From Cyanobacteria bacterium RUI128 (lineage in GTDB: Bacteria; Cyanobacteriota; Vampirovibrionia; Gastranaerophilales; Gastranaerophilaceae): DNA of 33,834 nt. The stretch spans positions 1 through 33,834 of the forward strand of contig JAILHQ010000065.1 of the NCBI GenBank assembly GCA_024695725.1. The letters run 5' to 3'. The position numbers and the translations under genes are program-made. Within the stretch, counting starts at the first letter, position 1. The number at the start of each line of letters is the position of its first letter. This document shows positions 1 through 4,961 of the stretch, piece by piece. The notes under the pieces are model-generated. The model did no database searches and was not told the DNA's origin. It was given only the letters and a program-made list of their open reading frames with translations.

Positions 1-1
1 T

Positions 2-343
2 AATAAGATGGGAGTATTTGAGTATTCAAGAGAAAAAGGTACACCGTCTTATGATATGAAACCGCAGGTGCCGAAAAAGGTAATGCACGAACGATATAAA
101 AAACTTATGGAGTTGCAGCAGGGTATTTCAAGGGAAGTAAATGAGAGTTTTATCGGTAAAACGATGCCTTGCATTATAGAGAATTATACCGATGACGGAT
201 ACGTTGTTGCAAGAACCCAAAACGACGCACCAGAAGTTGACGGAGTGGTTTATATCAAGACCGACGAGCAACTTGTTCCGGGAGATATTGAGGATATTAA
301 AATCGTATCCTGCGACGAATATGACTTAATTGGAGAAATATAA
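2..343 (+). CDS. rimO: RimO, ribosomal protein S12 methylthiotransferase, C-terminal fragment (5' end outside window)
   Basis: The frame is open from the first base of the window and in frame with ATG 8, so this is the tail of a longer gene. The residues GVFEYSREKGTPSYDM, then QVPKKVMHERYKKLMELQQ, match the end of the radical-SAM part of RimO, and the last ~65 residues form the TRAM domain that binds S12. RimO adds a methylthio group to the beta carbon of an aspartate of ribosomal protein S12 using radical SAM chemistry and two Fe-S clusters; both clusters would be in the missing part. The close relative MiaB has a similar layout, but the GVFEYSREKGT block is typical of RimO. The last 35 bases are part of a 48-bp tandem duplication that continues past the stop codon. 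Confidence 0.85.
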   Translation, partial: NKMGVFEYSREKGTPSYDMKPQVPKKVMHERYKKLMELQQGISREVNESFIGKTMPCIIENYTDDGYVVARTQNDAPEVDGVVYIKTDEQLVPGDIEDIKIVSCDEYDLIGEI

Positions 344-408
344 ATATATATTTACCCCTGCGACGAATATGACTTAATCGGAGAAATATAAATATATATT
401 TACCCCTG
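309..408. repeat. 48-bp tandem duplication across the rimO stop codon
   Basis: Two units, 309-356 and 357-404, are identical except for T331/C379, and the match runs four bases further. Unit 1 contains the last codons and stop of rimO; unit 2 is a non-coding copy. Both end in the motif TATATTTACCCC. The single mismatch points to a recent duplication. The second TTTACCCC supplies the stop codon (TAA, 400-402 on the minus strand) of the small gene that converges on rimO. Confidence 0.95.
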
Positions 409-600
409 TGGAGGGCCGAGTTTTTTGAGCAGAAAGGCGACAAAATATTTCATTTTGCAAGTATCGCCGTTATATTTAAAATATGTTTTATAGATAAAAC
501 AGTTTTCGCATTGACATTTTTTCTCATAACAGTCTTTTGCTGTCCCGTTCCAGAGCTTGACATTCCGCCTGAAGGGGAGAGGGGGTAAATTATTGTACAT
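400..600 (-). CDS. small cysteine-rich protein, 66 aa, unknown function
   Basis: I do not recognise a named family. The protein has the pattern KDCYEKKCQCENC, with four cysteines in about ten residues plus a later TCKMK, which suggests a metal site or disulfides. There is no signal peptide or membrane segment. A good ribosome binding site (AGAAGGA, about 7 nt before ATG 600) and a possible promoter at 644-672 support a real gene. It is transcribed divergently from the S24 repressor, and the two promoters overlap, so the repressor could control it. The stop codon is part of a GGGGTAAATA motif in the duplicated rimO tail, so the C-terminus (LGPPQG) may have been changed by that duplication. Confidence 0.6.
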   Translation of the reverse strand: MYNNLPPLPFRRNVKLWNGTAKDCYEKKCQCENCFIYKTYFKYNGDTCKMKYFVAFLLKKLGPPQG

Positions 601-643
601 TTTCGAGTCCTTCTTATTTTTATCAACTATCCCAATAAATTAT

Positions 644-672
644 TGTATAGCCGGCTTGACAATACACGTAAA
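644..672 (-). promoter_or_regulatory. putative promoter of the cysteine-rich gene
   Basis: On the minus strand TTTACG (667-672) and TATACA (644-649) are 17 bp apart. They overlap the -35 box of the oppositely oriented repressor promoter. Each box matches the consensus at four of six positions, so this is plausible rather than certain. Confidence 0.4.
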
Positions 673-684
673 TTATGGTTAAAT
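656..684 (+). promoter_or_regulatory. putative promoter of the S24 repressor gene
   Basis: A perfect TTGACA (656-661) is followed after 17 bp by TTAAAT (679-684). The -10 box runs into the first inverted repeat (682-704), which is the placement expected for negative autoregulation. Confidence 0.55.
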
Positions 685-704
685 GTAAATTATTAGTTTA
701 CATT
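682..704. promoter_or_regulatory. operator-like inverted repeat 1
   Basis: AATGTAAA (682-689) and TTTACATT (697-704) are perfect inverted arms around a 7-bp spacer. The site covers the likely -10 box and start of transcription of the downstream HTH/S24 gene, so it is a natural self-repression site. Confidence 0.6.
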
Positions 705-713
705 GTAATTTAA

Positions 714-734
714 TTGTAAGATATTAGTTTACAA
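714..734. promoter_or_regulatory. operator-like inverted repeat 2
   Basis: TTGTAAG (714-720) and TTTACAA (728-734) form inverted arms with one mismatch and the same 7-bp spacer; the spacers TTATTAG and ATATTAG are also alike. Its centre lies 31 bp (about three helical turns) from that of the first site, so two dimers could bind on one face of the DNA. Confidence 0.55.
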
Positions 735-768
735 ATGTCAACAAGTGTCAAGGAAAATTTACAAACAA

Positions 769-1374
769 ATGAATATATTGGAATTACTGAATTTAGCACA
801 GAATAAGTCGGGCGTGAACGTCAGCCAGAGCATGCTTGCAAAGGCTTTAGGGGTAACACGTCAGACTATCAATAACAGGATAAGGAACAACAGCGAGATT
901 ACTATTAGTGAGTTGATGAAGTTTCAGGATTATTTGGAGATAAAGATTTTCAACAATGAAAGTGATGTTGTTTTGGCAGATTATTATCCTGACGTTTTTG
1001 CAAGCTGCGGAAACGGGGTATTATTTTTCTCAGAAGAAAAAGAAACGATTGAACTCAACCGTAAATTTTTCAAAAATATTTACCCTTCAAGAAAGTATTC
1101 GGTAATTTGTGCTAAAGGTGACAGTATGTATCCTTATATTAACGACGGTGACAGGCTGCTTGTTGAGCATTGGGGAAACGACAGAATCAAGGATAACAAG
1201 GTTTACGTTTTCTGTTACAGGTCAGAAGTTTTTGTGAAGAGATTATCAAAGAACCTTGACGAGATAGTTATAAAATCGGATAACCCTGACTACGGCACAA
1301 GAGTTGTGAGTGGGGAAGATATCAACGATTTGGATATAATTGGTCAGATTGTCGGAGTAGTGAGAAATATATAG
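769..1374 (+). CDS. XRE-family HTH / S24 peptidase-like repressor (CI/LexA-like)
   Basis: Transcriptional repressor with an N-terminal helix-turn-helix (about residues 17-40, SQSMLAKALGVTRQTINNRI) and a C-terminal S24 domain. Ser119 in GDSMYP and Lys157 in FVKRL are the expected Ser-Lys dyad of the LexA/UmuD/CI fold. A Cys80-Gly81 pair lies 38 residues before the serine, where self-cleaving family members are cut. I use ATG 769 because AAGGA (750-754) precedes it, although 14 nt is a long gap; an in-frame GTG at 745 lacks a ribosome binding site. Two matching inverted repeats upstream suggest autoregulation. No phage genes are nearby, so it looks like a chromosomal regulator. It is followed after 2 nt by the DUF167 gene. 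Confidence 0.8.
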   Translation: MNILELLNLAQNKSGVNVSQSMLAKALGVTRQTINNRIRNNSEITISELMKFQDYLEIKIFNNESDVVLADYYPDVFASCGNGVLFFSEEKETIELNRKFFKNIYPSRKYSVICAKGDSMYPYINDGDRLLVEHWGNDRIKDNKVYVFCYRSEVFVKRLSKNLDEIVIKSDNPDYGTRVVSGEDINDLDIIGQIVGVVRNI

Positions 1375-1376
1375 AT

Positions 1377-1691
1377 ATGGGAATTGAAGATAATATTACA
1401 ATTAAAGATGATGGGGTTTTATTAAAGATAAGAATTTCCCCTAATGCCTCAAAAAATCAGATTATACTTGACGGGGACACGATAAAGCTCAAGGTTACGG
1501 CGCAACCGATTGAGAATAAAGCGAACAAGGCTGTGGTTGAGTATCTTGCAAAATTTTTAAAGGTACCGAAAACGAGCATTTCCATCGTTAAGGGCGACAC
1601 ATCAAAGGACAAGACTTTGTTTATCACAACGTCTGACAACGATAAAAAAGAGGGTATCAAAAGGTTATTTTATCAGAATAACCCCGATTAA
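1377..1691 (+). CDS. DUF167 / YggU family protein (UPF0235)
   Basis: A 104-residue member of the small conserved DUF167 family. The family core is visible: ISPNASKNQI, LKVTAQPIENKANKAVVEYLAKFL and SISIVKGDTSKDKTLFI. The molecular role of this family is not established; it is a small alpha/beta cytoplasmic protein. Its ATG lies 2 nt after the repressor stop, with no separate ribosome binding site, so translation is probably coupled to that gene. The last 27 nt overlap the 3' end of the convergent membrane-protein gene. Confidence 0.8.
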   Translation: MGIEDNITIKDDGVLLKIRISPNASKNQIILDGDTIKLKVTAQPIENKANKAVVEYLAKFLKVPKTSISIVKGDTSKDKTLFITTSDNDKKEGIKRLFYQNNPD

Positions 1692-2318
1692 GAGCCATAT
1701 TGAATATACTATTGCATCGTTTGAAGTCTGAACGTTATAAGCAAGACCGCCAAATGCGTACAGACAAACAAGCAGACCTATTGTAAAGGTTATACCTTTC
1801 CAGAATGTTTTCACATAATCAGACAGTGATTTATACTGTTTTTTCTTGGGAGTATAGTCTTCATCGACTTCATCATAGAGTGTTTCAGAATATTTTTTAT
1901 CAGGTTTTATTTCAGGTTCTTCCTCATCCCGGTAAATATCTTTTGTTTCTTCTACAGGGCAGGCATCATCATTTATCTTTTCGTAATAGACCTTTTCCTG
2001 GGTAAAGAACTGTTCTTCTTCTTTTTTGTCTTCGTGGGTTGTTGTTGAGTAAGACTGATAGCCTGCCTCTTTTTGTTTTGCAACAAGTTCTTCATAGACA
2101 TTGTGTTCATTTTGGTATTCTTCAAAACTTTGTTTTGGGGCAGCTGCAACGGGAACAGGTTCTTCTGCAGGTTCCGGTTTAGGCGCTTCTGATTTAGCGT
2201 TAGCGAGAATATCTCTTATTCTGTAATCGTTTTTAGCGTCACTTGAAACTGTTTTTGTAAATACAAATACGCAGATACCAATAATTGCTGATAAAATAAA
2301 CCAAAATGATAATGACAT
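1665..2318 (-). CDS. membrane protein with acidic, Pro-rich linker, unknown function
   Basis: Not a family I can name. The 217 residues have an N-terminal membrane segment (about 3-21), a long hydrophilic middle rich in Glu, Lys and Pro (AKSEAPKPEPAEEPVPVAAAP and several EEE runs), and two C-terminal hydrophobic segments (about 172-192 and 199-216). This suggests an inner-membrane anchor with a long flexible region. AAAGG lies about 7 nt before ATG 2318. The 3' end overlaps the DUF167 gene tail to tail by 27 nt, with no terminator between them. Confidence 0.65.
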   Translation of the reverse strand: MSLSFWFILSAIIGICVFVFTKTVSSDAKNDYRIRDILANAKSEAPKPEPAEEPVPVAAAPKQSFEEYQNEHNVYEELVAKQKEAGYQSYSTTTHEDKKEEEQFFTQEKVYYEKINDDACPVEETKDIYRDEEEPEIKPDKKYSETLYDEVDEDYTPKKKQYKSLSDYVKTFWKGITFTIGLLVCLYAFGGLAYNVQTSNDAIVYSIWLLIGVILIK

Positions 2319-2429
2319 GAGTGAACCTTTCTTCTTTTTTCTATCCTTTCAATATTAGCATTATTTCAGGATAAAAACATACATTATTTAAACCATATTT
2401 GTGATATATTATAAGTACATATTTTAAAT

Positions 2430-2486
<57 letters not shown>

Positions 2487-2502
<16 letters not shown>

Positions 2503-2694
2503 TTTTCTTCTGCAAGAAAAATTGTATTTATAGGGAGAACCGAACTCCAAAAAGCAACGCTTTTTCAGGTGTTCGAGCGGATTTGCGTACGGCATTTATG
2601 CCGGATGGCGAACAGATGGAGTTGACAGGTACGAAGTACCGCAAACGACACTCTGTGAGCGTGGAGCAAATCCAAGACAGTCTCCCTATCGGCA
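2487..2694 (+). mobile_element. tRNA-Thr-anchored ~176-nt structured element flanked by 16-nt direct repeats
   Basis: The last 16 nt of tRNA-Thr (2487-2502, tRNA nt 58-73) are repeated exactly at 2679-2694, enclosing a 176-nt insert (2503-2678). The insert is full of hairpins: GGAG/CTCC with loop AACCGAA, AAAAAGC/GCTTTTT with loop AAC, CGGCA/TGCCG, GGTAC/GTACC with loop GAA. A perfect 8-bp stem, GGATTTGC (2579-2586) with GCAAATCC (2666-2673), closes its second half. It codes for nothing convincing. The same order of parts occurs beside tRNA-Lys at 4595-4794. The flanks look like attL/attR of an element that integrates at the T loop and restores the tRNA, but no integrase is present, so mobility is inferred. 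Confidence 0.6.
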
Positions 2695-2733
2695 TTTTTG
2701 TTTTGCAAGAAAACATATACAGATTGTTATTTT

Positions 2734-3288
2734 TTATGTTTTAGTCAAAAATACATGTTCTTTCAAAAATTTCGGCACCTCTTCATCAGCGTTTTCGTTT
2801 ATATAATGAACTTTCATTCCTTCCTCTTCAGCTATTTTCACTAATAAATTTGCAAACACTGTCTGCATAGATGTACCTATTACCAAAAACACTGCTTTCT
2901 CATCGTACTGTTTAGCCTGTTTCGCGGTTTGGATAATCAGGTTAATACTTTCTTCTCTAAATAAAATATTCTGACCATATAACACGATATTATCTGTGAT
3001 ATAATTCCCGTGTATCTGATAAACACGTCTTGAACCCGCTTTTTGATGCAGACAGTCAATATTCATCGTAATAATCGGAATCTGCAAATCAGCCAACGCT
3101 TTATGAGCAATGGTAGGTTCTTTATCCTTAACACCGGCTTTTAGTTTATTAATGGCATTTTGAAACTCCTGAGGATGATTAACTTTATATTCAACTGATA
3201 ATTTTTCTTTTAAACCTTCAACCTCCTCAAATGTCGGTATCCCCGCTGATTTCGATATCCCTGCTCCCGTAAATGCAACAATTCTCAC
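2734..3288 (-). CDS. small Sir2-family (sirtuin-like) protein without zinc cysteines
   Basis: Sirtuins use NAD+ to remove acyl groups from lysine, or transfer ADP-ribose. The family signatures are present: FTGAGISKSAGIPTF near the N-terminus, NIDCLHQKAGS, the catalytic-His motif QIHGN, and VIGTSMQ. The usual TQNID reads TMNID. The zinc module is missing: after QIHGN there are no CxxC pairs and the protein is only ~185 residues, versus about 230-250 for typical members. I chose GTG 3288 because GGGGGA (3296-3301) lies 7 nt before it and the protein then begins MRIVAFTGAGIS; in-frame ATGs at 3294, 3303 and 3330 are less well placed. It stands alone, with a terminator upstream separating it from the next gene. 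Confidence 0.75.
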   Translation of the reverse strand: MRIVAFTGAGISKSAGIPTFEEVEGLKEKLSVEYKVNHPQEFQNAINKLKAGVKDKEPTIAHKALADLQIPIITMNIDCLHQKAGSRRVYQIHGNYITDNIVLYGQNILFREESINLIIQTAKQAKQYDEKAVFLVIGTSMQTVFANLLVKIAEEEGMKVHYINENADEEVPKFLKEHVFLTKT

Positions 3289-3381
3289 AAACATATCCCC
3301 CATATTTCTAACCTGTTTACAACATAACATTTTTTATAAATCCGAACATCCTTAAAATTATGTAAATAATATTATCAAAAC

Positions 3382-3415
3382 AAAAAAGCACCTTAACCAA
3401 ATGTTAAAGTGCTTT
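3382..3415 (-). terminator. rho-independent terminator of the unknown gene at 3434-4075
   Basis: A 13-bp stem (3385-3397 with 3403-3415, loop CAAAT, one mismatch) is followed on the minus strand by a run of T (complement of 3382-3387). Confidence 0.85.
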
Positions 3416-3433
3416 CATTATATATAAACAATC

Positions 3434-4075
3434 CTATAAGATAGGAACTTCGATTCCTGCTTCGTACATTTTCATCAATACCGCACGTTTACCGTTTTGA
3501 ATTGTATCTTTCAGATAGTAAACAATATTACCGTCAGGCATTTTAAATTCCTTGTTTTCTGTCGGGATATCTTTCGGATTGATTTCTTTTACCTGATTAG
3601 GGATCTCACCTGCTGCTTTTCTCTTTCCGAAATATTCAACAATCGGTGTTCCTTCTTCAGACTTAATTATTTTAAAATTAGTAATAGCCTGTATTGGTTT
3701 TGATTCAGCTCCTGCAGCATCTTTAACCTTATCAGACAAGAATTTTACCTTCATCAACTGCATTACCTGATTTGGTTTAGTCTTTTTATTTGCACAGGTA
3801 TCAGATCTTTTTATTCTTATAGCCGTACCTGCAAAGGTATCACAATCTAAATGTGAATAAGGCGCATCCTCAGGAAGTACCTTACCTGTCTTATGCAGTT
3901 CTGCGTGAGTAAAATATGCAGTGCTACCATCGTGTGTTTTGTATAATCTTGTTCTGGTTTTGATATCTTTTGCTATACACTCAGCACAACCCATAGCATC
4001 TTTTACTCTTTTTAAACCTTCACCAAGTGATTTTGGTGGAATGTAGTCCGGATTTACGTTAATTCTTCTAATCAT
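3434..4075 (-). CDS. hypothetical protein, 213 aa
   Basis: I do not recognise this protein. It is hydrophilic, Lys-rich and has no signal peptide or membrane segment. Five cysteines are present, including a CAEC pair near residue 30, SHLDCD and DTCANKK, so metal binding is possible but unproven. The start is well supported: AGAAGG lies 8 nt before ATG 4075. It appears to be a single-gene transcript with its own strong terminator at 3382-3415. It lies next to the tRNA-Lys repeat region, but nothing in its sequence resembles a recombinase or nuclease. Confidence 0.55.
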   Translation of the reverse strand: MIRRINVNPDYIPPKSLGEGLKRVKDAMGCAECIAKDIKTRTRLYKTHDGSTAYFTHAELHKTGKVLPEDAPYSHLDCDTFAGTAIRIKRSDTCANKKTKPNQVMQLMKVKFLSDKVKDAAGAESKPIQAITNFKIIKSEEGTPIVEYFGKRKAAGEIPNQVKEINPKDIPTENKEFKMPDGNIVYYLKDTIQNGKRAVLMKMYEAGIEVPIL

Positions 4076-4210
4076 TTTTACACCTTCTTGTATTCTCGTA
4101 CAGTATTGGACTAATAACCGTGAAAAAATAATTTTTTTAGTTTTGGCGCAAATTTTTACAAAACTTTACTGGTTGGGGGAGGGATAAATATATCTGCAAA
4201 AACAAAAAAT

Positions 4211-4409
4211 TGCGTTGGCGCGATTGTTTCGGATTATTCGGCTGGTCGCAGAAGCGTGGTTCTGCTCCACGTTACGAGTTCCGCTCTGCTTCACTCTACC
4301 GAAAATCCTCCGAACGCTTTTAAGGCTGAGCCTTATGCGGTTCTCTTCTCTGTCAGTTATAATTTTTCATTGGGCAAATGCCCAATAAAAAATTGCGCTT
4401 GGCGCGATT
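4211..4409 (-). mobile_element. tRNA-Lys-anchored element, distal copy (unit A)
   Basis: This second copy of the tRNA-Lys element has a 168-nt body (4226-4393) that differs from unit B (4611-4778) at only two positions by my reading. One is in the loop of AAGGC-xCA-GCCTT, so pairing is kept. On its left is a decayed 15-nt copy of the tRNA-Lys 3' end (4211-4225, one base missing). On its right is the 3' end of a broken tRNA-Lys copy (4394-4409). The near identity suggests a recent duplication of the element together with tRNA sequence. Confidence 0.6.
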
Positions 4410-4448
4410 CGAAGGGGTAAACTTGTGCGCGACCTATCCCTTAAAAGG
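4394..4448 (-). pseudogene. broken tRNA-Lys copy
   Basis: Compared with the intact tRNA-Lys, 4394-4413 and 4428-4448 match its 3' and anticodon parts exactly on the minus strand. The T-stem 5' side is broken by 14 nt beginning GGGGTAAAC (4414-4427) that replace two tRNA bases. After 4448 the similarity stops, so the 5' half is missing. It cannot fold as a tRNA. Confidence 0.7.
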
Positions 4449-4468
4449 AAGGACTCCGTTTGCGCTCA

Positions 4469-4497
4469 GCAAAAAGTGACTAAATGTCACGTTTTGC
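4469..4497. repeat. 11-bp hairpin inside the broken tRNA-Lys region
   Basis: GCAAAA-A-GTGAC pairs with GTCAC-G-TTTTGC around a TAAAT loop. It has no T run on either side, so it is not a typical terminator; its role is unknown. Confidence 0.6.
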
Positions 4498-4549
4498 GTT
4501 ATTGTACACAATATATAACTAATTCCAGAATAAGCAAATGGAGGAGCTC

Positions 4550-4563
4550 GTAGAGCACTCCCC
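4550..4563 (+). pseudogene. inverted tRNA-Lys 5'-half fragment
   Basis: GTAGAGCACTCCCC is an exact 14-nt match to the D-arm/anticodon-stem part of tRNA-Lys, but on the plus strand, opposite to the intact gene. Just before it, GAGCTC recalls the start of the D arm. It is probably debris from a rearrangement of the broken tRNA copy. Confidence 0.5.
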
Positions 4564-4594
4564 GATATCTATACTTTAAAAGGCAATAAAAAAT

Positions 4595-4794
4595 TGCGCT
4601 TGGCGCGATTGTTTCGGATTATTCGGCTGGTCGCAGAAGCGTGGTTCTGCTCCACGTTACGAGTTCCGCTCTGCTTCACTCTACCGAAAATCCTCCGAAC
4701 GCTTTTAAGGCTGCGCCTTATGCGGTTCTCTTCTCTGTCAGTTACAATTTTTCATTGGGCAAATGCCCAATAAAAAATTGCGCTTGGCGCGATT
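4595..4794 (-). mobile_element. tRNA-Lys-anchored 168-nt structured element (unit B)
   Basis: Read on the minus strand, the tRNA-Lys 3' end (4779-4794, tRNA nt 58-73) is followed by a 168-nt body (4611-4778) and then by an exact second copy of the same 16 nt (4595-4610). The body starts with a long hairpin (4745-4780, ATTGGGC/GCCCAAT extended by A/T pairs), then has AAGGC/GCCTT, then a closing stem GGATT-TTCGG with CCGAA-T-AATCC that encloses GCAGA/TCTGC and CGTGG/CCACG hairpins. The blocks GAGAACCG, hairpin, GTTCG, GGATTT come in the same order as in the tRNA-Thr element, although the sequence between them differs. No protein is encoded. Confidence 0.65.
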
Positions 4795-4851
4795 CGAACG
4801 CGCGACCTATCCCTTAAAAGGGGAGTGCTCTACCTGCTGAGCTACAAGCGC
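4779..4851 (-). tRNA. tRNA-Lys (anticodon TTT)
   Basis: A 73-nt cloverleaf on the minus strand: acceptor GCGCTTG/CAAGCGC, D arm GCTC/GAGC, anticodon loop CTTTTAA (TTT at 4816-4818), T arm GCGCG-TTCGAAT-CGCGC, discriminator A, no encoded CCA. The outermost anticodon-stem pair (nt 27/43) is a C-T mismatch. A broken copy and two element copies lie downstream. Confidence 0.95.
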
Positions 4852-4915
4852 AAAATCTATTTAATTTTCGGCTATACAAAATGTGTTTCGCATCACCCTG
4901 TATATTTACCCCCTT

Positions 4916-4944
4916 AGTCTAACAAGAACATATTCCTAAGTCAA
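4916..4944 (-). promoter_or_regulatory. putative promoter for tRNA-Lys
   Basis: TTGACT (4939-4944) and TAGACT (4916-4921) are 17 bp apart on the minus strand, about 65 bp before the tRNA 5' end. Transcription would start in a GGGGGTAAATA motif (4905-4913). The match is moderate. Confidence 0.4.
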
Positions 4945-4961
4945 CTTTTATTTTATTTCGA

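Noticed and set aside
745..768. GTG 745 as start of the S24 repressor
   Set aside because: No ribosome binding site before it, and it would place the second operator close to the start codon; ATG 769 has AAGGA upstream.
600..2318. Prophage remnant around the CI-like repressor
   Set aside because: No integrase, excision, replication or structural phage genes nearby; neighbours are rimO and DUF167.
4211..4794. CRISPR array or rRNA fragment from the repeated block
   Set aside because: There are only two long repeats of 168 nt, no regular short repeat/spacer pattern and no rRNA-like sequence; the tRNA 3' ends explain the boundaries better.
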